Positions 17,817-26,992 of a DNA stretch of 64,000 nt are shown piece by piece. The translations under genes were made by a program, and so were the position numbers. Position 1 is the first letter of the stretch. Each line of letters opens with the position of its first letter. The notes beneath the pieces are model-generated. The model saw only the letters and a list, made by a program, of their open reading frames with translations. It ran no database searches and was not told the DNA's origin. The DNA is from Chitinivibrionales bacterium. Lineage in GTDB: Bacteria; Fibrobacterota; Chitinivibrionia; Chitinivibrionales; FEN-1185. Where the stretch lies: positions 60,020-124,019 of the forward strand of contig DATJAL010000005.1 in assembly GCA_035516255.1 (NCBI GenBank), written 5' to 3'.

Positions 17817-19373
17817 ATGGCTGCAAAAAAAGTAAAAACGAAAACTAAATCCCCGGCAAATAAAAACATCTCCGTTCCCCCGCCGCTCAAAATCCTCGTG
17901 GTGGCGTCCGAGATGGTGCCCTTTGTCAAGGCGGGAGGGCTCAGCGACATCGTGGGGTCGCTTTCATCCGAGCTCAAGCGCATGGGGCACGACGTGCGCG
18001 TGGTGCTGCCCAAATATTCGTCCATCAATTACCGCGGGCTTCGCGTGAGCCCCGTGCTGCCATCCATGGGCGTCTGGATGGGCGGCGTGTGCGAATGGTG
18101 CTCGGTTTTTTCCATGACCACCGAGAAGGGCGTGCCGGTGTATCTCATCGAGCACGATCTTTTCTTCAACAGGCCCGGCATCTACCACGACCAGTCGATG
18201 CACGATTACCTCGACAACGCGCGGCGCTATGCCTTTCTGTCGCGCGCCGCGCTCCAGTTGTGCAGGGACACCGGGTTTTCGCCGGACATCGTGCACGCCA
18301 ACGACTGGCAGACCGCGCTCGCGCCCGCCTATCTCAAGGTCTGGCACTGGAACGACGCGCTGCTCGGCCGCACCGCGTCGGTGCTCACCGTGCACAATAT
18401 GGCCTACCAGGGCGTCTATTCGCGCGACAACTGGGCCTATATGGGCCTCGGGGACGAGAACTTTACGGAAAAGAAGTTCGAGTCGTGGGGATACATCAAC
18501 ATGCTCAAGGGCGGCATATACTTTGCCGACGCGGTGAACACCGTGAGCCCCACGTACGCGCGCGAGACCAGAACGCCCGCGGGGGGGTTCGGCCTTGCGC
18601 CCTATCTCAACGACAAGGGCGCCAATTACGAGGGAATACTCAACGGCGTCGACTACGATTTCTGGTCGCCCGAAAACGACCGGTACGTGGCGGCGCGCTT
18701 TTCGGCAGACGACATGGCGGGAAAGGCCGTGTGCAAACGAGCGTTACAAAAGGAATTCCTCCTGCGTGACGATCCGAAGGTCGCGCTCATCGGCGCCATC
18801 GGCCGTTTCGTGCACCAGAAGGGCTTCGAGCTCATCGCCCAAAGCATCGAGAGGGTCCTCAATGATATGCACGTGCAGTTCGCGGTGCTCGGCTCGGGCG
18901 AAGGCGGGCTCGAACATTATTTCGGCGAGCTGCCCAAGCGGTATCCGGGACGCGCCGGATCTTTTATCGGCTTCAACAACAGGCTCGCGCACTTGATCGA
19001 GTCGGGCGCCGACTTCCTGCTCATGCCGTCGCTCAACGAGCCCTGCGGACTCAACCAGCTCTATTCGCTGCGCTACGGCACCCTGCCCATCGTGCGCGCC
19101 ACGGGCGGCCTCGACGACACGGTCGTCAGCTACAACGAGGCCACCGGCGAGGGCACGGGCTTCAAATTCTGGGAGCCGTCGGCAAACGCGCTGTATTACA
19201 CCGTGGGCTGGGCGGTGTCGACCTACTACGACCGGCCGCAGCACCTAGCACAGCTCAGGGCCACGGCCATGCGCCAGGATTTCTCGTGGAAGCGCAGCGC
19301 GCAGGAATACGTGAAGCTGTACAAAAAGGCAATACTTAACAAACAGGAGTACGACCGGCGCTGCAGGGGATAA
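17817..19373 (+). CDS. glgA: glycogen (starch) synthase, GT5
   Basis: Adds glucose from ADP- or UDP-glucose to the non-reducing end of glycogen. GT5 landmarks: ILVVASEMVPFVKAGGLSDIVGSL (KxGGL substrate loop) near residue 25, DIVHANDWQTALAP near 160, VLTVHNMAYQGVY near 195, NGVDYDFWSP near 275, and IGRFVHQKGFELI near 325. The C-terminal SLNEPCGLNQLYSLRYGTLPIVRATGGLDDTV follows near 400. About 518 residues from ATG 17817; a TTG three codons earlier is possible. The N-terminus has a Lys-rich extension of about 25 residues. It pairs functionally with malQ. Confidence 0.95.
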   Translation: MAAKKVKTKTKSPANKNISVPPPLKILVVASEMVPFVKAGGLSDIVGSLSSELKRMGHDVRVVLPKYSSINYRGLRVSPVLPSMGVWMGGVCEWCSVFSMTTEKGVPVYLIEHDLFFNRPGIYHDQSMHDYLDNARRYAFLSRAALQLCRDTGFSPDIVHANDWQTALAPAYLKVWHWNDALLGRTASVLTVHNMAYQGVYSRDNWAYMGLGDENFTEKKFESWGYINMLKGGIYFADAVNTVSPTYARETRTPAGGFGLAPYLNDKGANYEGILNGVDYDFWSPENDRYVAARFSADDMAGKAVCKRALQKEFLLRDDPKVALIGAIGRFVHQKGFELIAQSIERVLNDMHVQFAVLGSGEGGLEHYFGELPKRYPGRAGSFIGFNNRLAHLIESGADFLLMPSLNEPCGLNQLYSLRYGTLPIVRATGGLDDTVVSYNEATGEGTGFKFWEPSANALYYTVGWAVSTYYDRPQHLAQLRATAMRQDFSWKRSAQEYVKLYKKAILNKQEYDRRCRG

Positions 19374-19375
19374 AA

Positions 19376-19401
19376 AAAGCACGGCCGTCGGGCCGTGCTT
19401 T
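19376..19401 (+). terminator. intrinsic terminator after glgA
   Basis: Perfect 11-bp hairpin AAAGCACGGCC-GTCG-GGCCGTGCTTT immediately after the glgA stop. The T-tract is short; on the opposite strand an A-run precedes, so it may work in both directions for the convergent gene. Confidence 0.7.
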
Positions 19402-19445
19402 CCATCAATCATAAATCTTTCGGTTTTCTTTTCTAACTCTCTTTA

Positions 19446-19477
<32 letters not shown>

Positions 19478-19498
19478 TTCTCTTTGCCTTTTATCGCA

Positions 19499-20083
19499 TC
19501 AATAACCGGGATATTCCGCTTCCGTCTTCGCCTCTTCGGCGTTCTTGCTTTCGGCCGCCCACTTGGCGTAGTCCTTCTTGACTTCATCAAAATCCTTTGT
19601 GCTCATGTCTTTTGAATCCTTGTCCTCGGGATTCTTTTGCACCCAGGTGATCTTGCCTTTTTCGTCCTCGATCTTCTTCATGGCCGACGGGCCGTCGGAC
19701 GAGGCAAACGTGCTGGTGTTGATGGTGACGTAGCCCGCGGTGACCGTCACGACCGTATGGAAAATGAAATAGACCTTTCCCGCCTGGAAATTGAACTTTG
19801 CCTTGGACTTGTTCGTGGCGTCGCCGATGATGTAATGTTCGCCGGGATCAACCGGGAACGTGAGCAGGGTATTTCCCTCGGTGCCGCCCACGTATTTCGT
19901 GTCGCAGTACACCGGCACGTACGTGGAGCCCATGAAGGCCGTGGGACGGATGATGACGCACAGCGCCTTGTCGGCCGGGGCCTTGATTTCCGGCAATGTC
20001 TTGCTGTAAATCAGCTTGGACACGCAGCCCGCCATCATGGCAAGGAGCGTGAGGGCAACGGTCAGCGCAACCAGTTTTTTCAT
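19499..20083 (-). CDS. putative lipoprotein, DUF2846-like
   Basis: 194 residues. The ATG at 20083 follows GGAGGA and gives a lipoprotein signal MKKLVALTVALTLLAMMAGC with a usable lipobox (MAGC). The mature domain has the beta-rich pattern CVIIRPTAFMGSTYVPVYCDTKYVGG ... PGEHYIIGDA ... GKVYFIFHTVV, resembling DUF2846-type lipoproteins. A charged Lys/Glu-rich C-terminal tail follows. Role unknown, probably envelope. Stands alone upstream of aspS's 3' end. Confidence 0.75.
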   Translation of the reverse strand: MKKLVALTVALTLLAMMAGCVSKLIYSKTLPEIKAPADKALCVIIRPTAFMGSTYVPVYCDTKYVGGTEGNTLLTFPVDPGEHYIIGDATNKSKAKFNFQAGKVYFIFHTVVTVTAGYVTINTSTFASSDGPSAMKKIEDEKGKITWVQKNPEDKDSKDMSTKDFDEVKKDYAKWAAESKNAEEAKTEAEYPGY

Positions 20084-20166
20084 ACTTCCTCCGATGGGAA
20101 TAGGTGAATGGCGTTTGGTCGTTGATACCATTCTACACTATTACCTCTTTGAAGTCAAGGAACCCG

Positions 20167-21954
20167 CTACTTTTTCTCCTCGGAGGCCGCGTGTCCCGCC
20201 ACCCGTATGTGCAGCTCGCGCAGCTGTTTGACCGTGGCCGGCGCCGGCGCGTTCATCATGAGGTCTTGCGCGCGCTGGTTCATGGGGAACGCGATGACCT
20301 CGCGGATGTTCTGCTCGTCGGCGAGCAGCATCACGATGCGGTCCACGCCGGGTGCGATGCCGCCGTGCGGCGGCGCCCCGAGCTTGAACGCGGCGATCAT
20401 GGCGCCGAACCGTTCGTCAACCGTGTCGCGGGAATACCCGGCGATCTCAAACGCCTTGTACATGATCTCGGGCTGGTGGTTGCGGATGGCGCCGCTCGAA
20501 AGCTCGATGCCGTTGCACACGATGTCGTACTGGAAAGCAAGGATGTCGAGCGGTTTTTTTGACGCAAGCGCCCCCATGCCGCCCTGGGGCATGGAGAACG
20601 GGTTGTGCGAGAACGCCACGCACTTGTTCTCCTCGTCCCATTCGTACATGGGGAAATCCACGATCCAGCAGAACCTGAAGGAATCCGGGTCGATCATGCC
20701 GAGGTCCTTGCCGAGCTTGACGCGAAGGTCGCTGCAGATCTTGTTTGTCAACTGCGGCGTGTCGCAGATGAAGAAGACCACGTCGCCCGTGCCCACGCCG
20801 CACAACTCCTCGATTTTCTTCAGGTCGTCGGGCGTGAGGAACTTCATGAGTGGTCCCTTGACATTTGCGTCAAGCCACTGCAGGTAGGCCAGCCCCTTTG
20901 CGCCGATGGACGTGGCGTAGTCCACCATTTTATCGAAAAAGTTCCTCGGGTTCTTCGCGATGCCCTTCACCGGGATGGCGCGCACCGTTGCGCCCCCCTT
21001 GACCGCCTCTGCAAACACCTTGAACCCCGCCGCCGCGAAAATCGCGGTGCTGTCGCGCATCTCGATGGGGATGCGCAGGTCGGGCTTGTCGGTGCCGTAT
21101 TTCACCATGGATTCCCGGAAGGGGATGCGCACGAACGGCGGCGCGTCCATTTTCCTTGAGGAGAATTCCGAGAAAACGCCGTGGATGAGTTTTTCCACAA
21201 CCGCGAATATGTCGTCCTGCGTCACGAATGACATTTCCATGTCAAGCTGATAGAACTCGCCCGGCGAGCGGTCGGAGCGCGCGTCCTCGTCGCGGAAGCA
21301 CGGCGCGATCTGGAAATACTTGTCGAACCCGGAGATCATGAGCAGTTGCTTGAACTGCTGCGGCGCCTGCGGCAGGGCGTAGAATTTCCCCGGATGGATG
21401 CGCGACGGGACAAGATAATCGCGTGCGCCCTCGGGCGACGAGCTGGTGAGGATGGGCGTCTGGAATTCCTTGAACCCCATCTCCCACATGCGCCGCCGCA
21501 TGCTCGCGACGACGTCGGACCGCAGGATGATGTTCTTGTGCAATTTATTTCTGCGAAGATCGAGGAACCTGTACTTGAGCCGCAGGTCCTCGGGCGCCTC
21601 GTCCTCGGGAAACACGTTGAGCGGCAGCGCGTCGCTGGCGCCCAGCACCTCGTACGATTCGGCGACCACGTCGACCTCGCCGGTGGGCATCTTTGGGTTG
21701 ACGTTTTCCTCGGAGCGGAACTCGACCTTGCCGTCGAAGCGCACCACGGTTTCCTTGGGCAGGCGCGACACCGCGTCCTGGAACGGCGCGGACGGATAGA
21801 CAACCACCTGGGTGAGGCCGAAGTTGTCGCGCAGGTCAATGAACAGCACGCCGCCGTGGTCGCGTCGCGTGTGGATCCAGCCCGCCACCCGCACCTGTTT
21901 TCCGATGTCCGATTTCCGCAGTTCGCCGCAGTTGTGGGATCTGAAGTCGTGCAT
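20167..21954 (-). CDS. aspS: aspartate-tRNA ligase
   Basis: Class II synthetase charging tRNA-Asp. 595 residues, the standard bacterial length. N-terminal OB anticodon-binding domain: QVRVAGWIHTRRDHGGVLFIDLRDNFGLTQVV. Motif 1 region near FQTPILTSSSPEGARDYLVPSR, motif 2 FQIAPCFRDEDARSDRSPGEFYQLDMEMSF near 215, the bacterial GAD insert (about 290-420), and motif 3 PHGGIAPGVDRIVMLLADEQNIREVIAFP near 535. Start ATG 21954 follows GGAAAAG. Whether it is discriminating or also charges tRNA-Asn cannot be told from sequence alone. Confidence 0.97.
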   Translation of the reverse strand: MHDFRSHNCGELRKSDIGKQVRVAGWIHTRRDHGGVLFIDLRDNFGLTQVVVYPSAPFQDAVSRLPKETVVRFDGKVEFRSEENVNPKMPTGEVDVVAESYEVLGASDALPLNVFPEDEAPEDLRLKYRFLDLRRNKLHKNIILRSDVVASMRRRMWEMGFKEFQTPILTSSSPEGARDYLVPSRIHPGKFYALPQAPQQFKQLLMISGFDKYFQIAPCFRDEDARSDRSPGEFYQLDMEMSFVTQDDIFAVVEKLIHGVFSEFSSRKMDAPPFVRIPFRESMVKYGTDKPDLRIPIEMRDSTAIFAAAGFKVFAEAVKGGATVRAIPVKGIAKNPRNFFDKMVDYATSIGAKGLAYLQWLDANVKGPLMKFLTPDDLKKIEELCGVGTGDVVFFICDTPQLTNKICSDLRVKLGKDLGMIDPDSFRFCWIVDFPMYEWDEENKCVAFSHNPFSMPQGGMGALASKKPLDILAFQYDIVCNGIELSSGAIRNHQPEIMYKAFEIAGYSRDTVDERFGAMIAAFKLGAPPHGGIAPGVDRIVMLLADEQNIREVIAFPMNQRAQDLMMNAPAPATVKQLRELHIRVAGHAASEEKK

Positions 21955-21995
21955 GAATTTATTCTTTTCCTTCCTGATATTTCATAAATTGATTT

Positions 21996-22158
21996 GGGCG
22001 TTTCCCCTTTTGTGAAGGCATAAAATTCTGCGCCTTCACAAAAGGGGCCGGTTCTCCTTCCGGGCTCGGCCTTCGGCCTCGTTGCTGGACCGTCTGATGC
22101 CTGACGGCCGGGTCGGCCAGCAATTCGCTCTTGCTCACCCTTCAGTCGCCCCTAACGC
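21996..22158. repeat. structured intergenic repeat, GGGCGTT...CCTAACGC family, copy B
   Basis: GGGCGTTTCCCC opens it, followed by a perfect 16-bp hairpin (22004-22019 with 22032-22047), then CCTTCCGGGCTCGG and CCTTCGGCC, closing with CCCCTAACGC. The stem sequence differs completely from copy A but pairing is kept. It fills most of the gap 21955-22293, which has no gene. Confidence 0.6.
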
Positions 22159-22293
22159 GGCGGCGCACTTCAATGGTGTCAACAACAAAGGGTGGCGCCA
22201 ATCGAAGCATTACTGACCATACATAAAAGAGGGCGGAAGGCACATTATCTTATCAATAATTAATAACATGATAAAATAATATTCTTAATTGCT

Positions 22294-23025
22294 TCATGTT
22301 TTACTAATGATATGCCTGATCACCTCGCCCGCCGCGGTAAGTCCAAAAATTCCTGTCATATAAGAGATGCTTCCAATCGGCCTCCTCGGCCTCCCCCGGT
22401 CGAACTCCTCGTGCTCCGGCGCCACCACGTGGGTGTTTCCCTTTGCCGGCTCGAGGGAATACACGCAGCGCACGCCTTTGTAAATGCCGAGCCGGTGCAG
22501 CTTCTTGCGGATCATGCGGCCGAGCGGGCAGATTTTTGTTTCCGAAATGTCGGCGCAGCGCACGAGCGACGGGTCCATCCGCGAGGCCGCGCCGAGCGAC
22601 GACACGAGGAACAGCCCCTTCTTGACGCATGAGGAAATGAGGATCACCTTGGGCGAAAGGCTGTCGATCGCGTCAATCACGGCGTCGGGCGCGTCGGCCA
22701 GCAAACCGTCAACCGTTGCGCCCTCGATGAAGAGCTTTTTCACTTCAGCGCCGCACGCGGGATTGATCTGCGCCACCCGCTCCTGGGCCACGTCGGCCTT
22801 GTATTGGCCCACGGTGGACTCGAGCGCATACAGCTGGCGGTTGAAGTTTGATGCCTTGACCTTGTCGAAATCCACGAGCGTGAGCCTGCCGATGCCGGCC
22901 CGCGCAAGCGCCTCCACCGCATACGAGCCCACGGCGCCGAGCCCGCACACGGTGACGCGGGCGTTTGCCAGTTTGTCAAATGACTCCTGGCCGAGTAATA
23001 ATTGGGTTCGGGCGAATCTTTTCAT
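22294..23025 (-). CDS. tcdA: tRNA threonylcarbamoyladenosine dehydratase (E1-like, TcdA/CsdL)
   Basis: ThiF/E1-superfamily adenylating enzyme that cyclises t6A37 in tRNA. 243 residues. Nucleotide motif VTVCGLGAVGSYAVEALARAGIGRLTLVDFDKV (about 24-56), then SNFNRQLYAL, DAIDSLSPKVILISSCVKKG near 118, and the conserved KICPLGRMIRKKLHRLGI near 165. A C-terminal ISYMTGIFGLTAAGEVI follows. This is the pattern of the TcdA branch rather than ThiF/MoeB, which carry a zinc-binding CxxC pair. Last gene of a minus-strand run with the TatD and SGNH genes. Confidence 0.88.
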   Translation of the reverse strand: MKRFARTQLLLGQESFDKLANARVTVCGLGAVGSYAVEALARAGIGRLTLVDFDKVKASNFNRQLYALESTVGQYKADVAQERVAQINPACGAEVKKLFIEGATVDGLLADAPDAVIDAIDSLSPKVILISSCVKKGLFLVSSLGAASRMDPSLVRCADISETKICPLGRMIRKKLHRLGIYKGVRCVYSLEPAKGNTHVVAPEHEEFDRGRPRRPIGSISYMTGIFGLTAAGEVIRHIISKT

Positions 23026-23047
23026 TCTTCACTCGCGTAATAAAACA

Positions 23048-23830
23048 TCATTTAAAAATCCTTGTGGCGTTATTCCATGTCCTGGCCGCGACCTCTTCCT
23101 TCGAAATCCCCAAAAGCAAGGCCACCGTCTCCGCCACCTTCACGACATTCGCGGGCTCGTTCAGTTCCGTTGCGCACTGGTACGGCTTGAGGTCCGGGCT
23201 ATCGGTCTCGATGCACAGGCGATCTCTCGACGCCGCAAGAAGCGCGGCGCGGGACCGTTTATTCTTCGGAAAGGTTATTGTCCCCGAAAATGATAAGGAA
23301 AGCCCGAACCCCTCGATGGTTTTCACCAGCTCCGCCGGCCCGCTGAACGAATGGACGATGCCGCCTTGAAAAGCGCCGCCATGCACCTTAAGCAGCTCAA
23401 CCAGCCTGCCGAACGCCCTTCTGCAATGGATGGTGACGGGACGCTTATGTTCGGCTGCGATCGCGAGCTGTTTTAAAAACACGCTCTCCTGGTCCGCGAA
23501 TGTCGATTCGTCAAGCGCGTGGTCGAGCCCGATCTCGCCCACGCATGCGTGAGGCATTTTGTCAAGATGTGAAACCAGCGCGTCCGCCCAATGCTCCGAA
23601 CGGCCGGCAACATACCACGGATGAAGCCCGAACGACGGCCGCACCGCCTCATATTTTTCAGCCAGTCCCCTCACCTGATTCCAGTCTTTTTCGCTCGTGC
23701 CGCAACACGACAGCGCCTTTACTCCGGCGCAGGCCGCGCGCGACAGGACCGCATCGAGGCCGGCGGCGAGCCGCCCATCCTGCACATGGCAGTGCGCATC
23801 GAAAAAGGAAATGCCGGCATCTGCTTCCAC
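23048..23830 (-). CDS. tatD: TatD family metal-dependent hydrolase
   Basis: 260 residues, TIM-barrel hydrolase of the TatD type (DNase/3'-exonuclease or D-aminoacyl-tRNA deacylase activities reported in the family). Metal ligands: FFDAHCHVQDG near residue 9, GEIGLDHA near 98 (Glu), TIHCRRAFGRL near 134, GGIVHSFSGPAEL near 155 (His) and ETDSPDLKP near 205 (Asp). Start is GTG 23830, preceded by GGGGGAC; it lies 19 nt downstream of the SGNH gene, so they are likely co-transcribed. Confidence 0.88.
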   Translation of the reverse strand: MEADAGISFFDAHCHVQDGRLAAGLDAVLSRAACAGVKALSCCGTSEKDWNQVRGLAEKYEAVRPSFGLHPWYVAGRSEHWADALVSHLDKMPHACVGEIGLDHALDESTFADQESVFLKQLAIAAEHKRPVTIHCRRAFGRLVELLKVHGGAFQGGIVHSFSGPAELVKTIEGFGLSLSFSGTITFPKNKRSRAALLAASRDRLCIETDSPDLKPYQCATELNEPANVVKVAETVALLLGISKEEVAARTWNNATRIFK

Positions 23831-23849
23831 GAGGTCCCCCGGAGAAGAA

Positions 23850-24485
23850 TTATCCTATGTCAAACACGTGTTTGAGCCAGGCCTGGGCGATGAGCGCGTG
23901 GCCGGCCGCGGTGGGATGCACCCCGTCCTCGGCCCAGTATTGGGGCGCCGCCCGCTTCGACGCCTTTTCAAACGCGTCAACGAGCGGCACGAGGATGCAG
24001 GAAAATTCCCGCGCCAGGCTCCGGACAATCTCGATCTTGGGCTCAAGGTCGTCGAACCATCCCTCGTCCACCTGGCCGCAGGCCAGCAGAAACGGCTCGC
24101 ACAGCACGATCGCGGCCTGCGTTTCCCGTTTTGTCAACTCAAGGATGCGCCGGTACGACGCGCTGAATGCGCCCCCGGACGTCGGGTCGCCGCTGTCTAA
24201 GCGCCGCCATGTGTCGTTGACACCCGCGAGAACGGAAACGAGCGTCGGCTTGAGCTTGAGGCAGTCCCACTGCCAGCGCGCGGCGAGGTCGGCAACCCGG
24301 TCGCCGGACACGCCCCTGTTGACAAACCTCAAATCGAGCTCGGGATACAGCGCCGAAAGCCGCGAGGAAACCATGAATGCGTATCCGCTGCCCAGGGGGC
24401 GCGACGGGTCGGCCCGCCTGCCGCAGTCGGTGATGCTGTCGCCGGTAAACAGAATGGTCATGCCTTTGACCGGAGCGATTGCCAT
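23850..24485 (-). CDS. SGNH/GDSL family hydrolase
   Basis: 211 residues, lipase/esterase fold without a signal peptide. All four blocks are visible: block I LFTGDSITDCGRR (catalytic Ser) near residue 12, block II Gly in NRGVSGDRV, block III VLAGVNDTWRR (Asn), and block V AEDGVHPTAAGHALIAQAW (Asp/His). It probably de-esterifies a small substrate such as an acylated sugar. ATG 24485 is chosen because GAGGA lies upstream; the longer TTG-started frame is less likely. Part of the receiver / SGNH / TatD / TcdA run. Confidence 0.88.
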   Translation of the reverse strand: MAIAPVKGMTILFTGDSITDCGRRADPSRPLGSGYAFMVSSRLSALYPELDLRFVNRGVSGDRVADLAARWQWDCLKLKPTLVSVLAGVNDTWRRLDSGDPTSGGAFSASYRRILELTKRETQAAIVLCEPFLLACGQVDEGWFDDLEPKIEIVRSLAREFSCILVPLVDAFEKASKRAAPQYWAEDGVHPTAAGHALIAQAWLKHVFDIG

Positions 24486-24506
24486 AACGGCGTCCTCATG
24501 CCGCAA

Positions 24507-24881
24507 TCAGCGGGGACAGATTTTTTTTATCCGGTCGCTGAATTCGTCAAGCGAATACGGTTTTGTCAGCACGGGGATTTTTTTTATCAGCGGCGAGTCC
24601 GGGACCTGTCCGGCCGCGTGCTGGAGAATCACCGCGATGCCGCGGAACTGGGGAAATTCCTCGGCCAGGATCGAAATCGCGCTTTTTCCCGATGCGTCGG
24701 CCAGGCTCGAGCCGATGATGATCAGGTGATACCCCGGCTGCTTGGTCCCGAGCTTTGCGCGCAGCGCCTCGGCGTTCAGCACGCGATCCACCACAACATC
24801 CTTATAATTTATGAGAAGGATGTCGTTGACCAGTTCATGGACATCGAGATTTTCATCAGCAACAAGGACTTTCACCGGCAT
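24507..24881 (-). CDS. degenerate response-regulator receiver domain protein
   Basis: 124 residues, single REC fold. Strand 1 VKVLVADENLDVHELV supplies the acidic pair D9/E10 and the conserved Lys is in VLTKPYSLDEF near 111. The phospho-acceptor at the end of strand 3 is Gly57 (YHLIIIGSSLADASG) instead of Asp, so it cannot be phosphorylated in the normal way. ATG 24881 follows GGAG. No output domain. It is the first gene of the minus-strand run with the SGNH hydrolase and could act as a phosphorylation-independent docking protein. Confidence 0.8.
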   Translation of the reverse strand: MPVKVLVADENLDVHELVNDILLINYKDVVVDRVLNAEALRAKLGTKQPGYHLIIIGSSLADASGKSAISILAEEFPQFRGIAVILQHAAGQVPDSPLIKKIPVLTKPYSLDEFSDRIKKICPR

Positions 24882-25149
24882 AGGGCCATCTCCGCAGGAA
24901 TGTCGCACCGACTGAAAAGCCATCTAAAATACATTTTTTACAGAAAATATTATATAGAATTAATGTGCTAACAAATTAAGTGATTTTCTTTGTCCGTGTT
25001 TTAGCCGGAAAGTGATCCCGTGCCCGGCTATTTTACGGAACATAAAAACGGCATTTGCTCCTGATGGAGGTCAAAGCTATATTATAAAATATACCCTTGG
25101 GCCCGCACGATCACCGCGGGCCACCGCATCAACAAAGGAGGAATGCCCT

Positions 25150-26160
25150 ATGATCGTCAGACACTCAATGCGTCGCGCTTCGGCACCGGTTGCAGCGATC
25201 GTGCTCACGCTTGCCCTTTGCCTGCAGGCTTCTGCCGGCACGGCCGCCAAACGCGGCAAGGCTTCTCATGCGGCTCCGCGCGCCCAGGTAACGGCGCCCG
25301 CCAAGGACGCGGGCCAGCTCGTCTCGGACCTCGACTCCCTTTTCGCAAAGTCAAAGGCCGATTTCGACAAGCTTGCCTCTTCCGTGATCCTGAAATACCC
25401 CAGGACCAAGCCGGTGAACAACATGTTCTGGAAGGCGCTCAAGGCGCACCAGCCGTGGCACTCGCTGTTCCGCACCGACAAGAAGGGCGCGGTCATCAAC
25501 GAGGTGATCAGGATCGAGGGCGAATCAAAGGAGAAGCGGTCGGTGGCGACCGAGGCCTGGTTCACGCAGATTTCAAAGACCATGAAGGAACACCTGACCA
25601 TTTTCAAGAATGAAAAAACCGGCAGGTATTACCTGGTCTGGGCCGAGCCCATCGTGGCAAAGGTGAAGAAGGTTGACACGTTCCAGGGCGCGGTGGTGGC
25701 GAACATCGACCTGTGGGACTGTTTCGACCGCTATGCCGATAAATCAACGTCGCCGTTCAAGGTCCACATCCTCGACCGTGTGGTATTGTTCGAGCATTTG
25801 TGGCGCGACACCATCAAGTCCTCAGAGTCGCACCTCACCGTTCCCGGCCTCGACAAGATCACGGTGCGGTATCCGCGGCCGGCCACCGAAGCCGCGTCCG
25901 CGCAGGCGGTCGATTCCGCCGCGCTGGTGCAGGCGCAGCAGGATTCGCTGAAGGCCAAGACCGCGCGCGACCTTGCCGCAAGCATGGCGGCCAAGGCCGA
26001 GGCCGCGAAAAAGGCCAAGGCGCACAACACCATTCTCCTCACGGTGATCATCATCATCGCGGTGCTGATCATCATCCTGTTGGTGATCATGGTGGCGCGG
26101 GGAAGGAAACGGCCCGAGGACGCAGGCCCCGAAGGCGGGGACAGGTTCGGAAATTTGTAA
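25150..26160 (+). CDS. exported PDC/Cache-like sensor protein with C-terminal membrane anchor
   Basis: 336 residues from ATG 25150 (AAAGGAGG upstream). Sec signal near 1-35 (VAAIVLTLALCLQASAG). Periplasmic domain about 50-245 resembles a single Cache/PDC fold: NNMFWKALKAHQPWHSLFRTDKKGAVINEV, then WFTQISKTM, YLVWAEPIV and FQGAVVANIDLWDCF. An Ala/Lys-rich coiled segment (about 255-295) follows. A very hydrophobic helix near 298-318 then precedes a charged 18-residue tail. There is no cytoplasmic signalling domain, so its partner is unknown. Stands alone. Confidence 0.75.
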   Translation: MIVRHSMRRASAPVAAIVLTLALCLQASAGTAAKRGKASHAAPRAQVTAPAKDAGQLVSDLDSLFAKSKADFDKLASSVILKYPRTKPVNNMFWKALKAHQPWHSLFRTDKKGAVINEVIRIEGESKEKRSVATEAWFTQISKTMKEHLTIFKNEKTGRYYLVWAEPIVAKVKKVDTFQGAVVANIDLWDCFDRYADKSTSPFKVHILDRVVLFEHLWRDTIKSSESHLTVPGLDKITVRYPRPATEAASAQAVDSAALVQAQQDSLKAKTARDLAASMAAKAEAAKKAKAHNTILLTVIIIIAVLIIILLVIMVARGRKRPEDAGPEGGDRFGNL

Positions 26161-26279
26161 AAGACGGTTTTCGCGGACTGCTTCTTGGGTGCTTGCATTA
26201 TCGGAGCAATTTTCGATAGTCAAGCACCTTTTTATTATTTCAGAAAGTCATTTCTGGCCTTTATCTATCCTCTCAACTC

Positions 26280-26903
26280 TCAACCGTCAACTTTCTCAAG
26301 CACCCATTCCAATACGACATCCGCCTGTTTGGCGGCCGCGATGTTCACGCACGGCGCGAGCGGCCGGCCGTTTTTGCCCACGCCGGACACGCCGTCGCCG
26401 ACGAGATAAAAATCGTCGCCCACCTTTCGCGTCACGATCCTGTCGCTGTTGCCGTATCCGGCCAGGCCGCTTGCGCCCACCACCAGTTTGCCGGAACCGG
26501 CAAACGCGTTCACGATCATGGCCTTGCATTCCGGCGTGTCAAACGCTTCAACGACAACGCCGCAGGACTTGAACAACGACGGCGCATTGGAAGCGTCGAC
26601 CGTTGCCCTGATTGCTGCAATGGCGCAGGCGGGGTTGATTTTGAGGAGCAGCTCCCTGAGGCATTCCACCTTGGGCCGGCCGATATGTTCGGGAAAATAG
26701 GCCTGGCGGTTCAGGTTCGACAAGTCAACGGCGTCACCATCGGCAATCACAAACTTTTCAAACCCGGTTCGCACGAGGTTCATGGCGCAGTTTGAGCCCA
26801 GGCCGCCCGCGCCGGCGATGCCGATGGTCGCGGCGCGGATCGCGGCGCATTGCTCTTTGGAAAAATACCGTTCCCTCACGGCGTCAAACGAAAAACCGGC
26901 CAT
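26280..26903 (-). CDS. thiF: ThiF-family adenylyltransferase
   Basis: E1-like enzyme that would adenylate the C-terminus of a sulfur-carrier protein such as ThiS. 207 residues, the short ThiF form common in anaerobes. TIGIAGAGGLGSNCAMNLVRTGF near residue 25 (ATP loop), IADGDAVDLSNLNRQAYF near 52, GRPKVECLRELLLKINP, and VEAFDTPECKAMIVNAF near 118. No zinc CxxC pairs. ATG 26903 follows AAGGA; an upstream ATG is possible. thiS, thiG or thiH are not adjacent, so the partner is unknown here. Confidence 0.82.
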   Translation of the reverse strand: MAGFSFDAVRERYFSKEQCAAIRAATIGIAGAGGLGSNCAMNLVRTGFEKFVIADGDAVDLSNLNRQAYFPEHIGRPKVECLRELLLKINPACAIAAIRATVDASNAPSLFKSCGVVVEAFDTPECKAMIVNAFAGSGKLVVGASGLAGYGNSDRIVTRKVGDDFYLVGDGVSGVGKNGRPLAPCVNIAAAKQADVVLEWVLEKVDG

Positions 26904-26992
26904 TGCATGGGTCCTTTTCATCCGCCACTGCAGACGCGATAAAATTACATTAAGTGTTGAAAAATCCCGAAAAGTATCGTAATTTTATTGGT

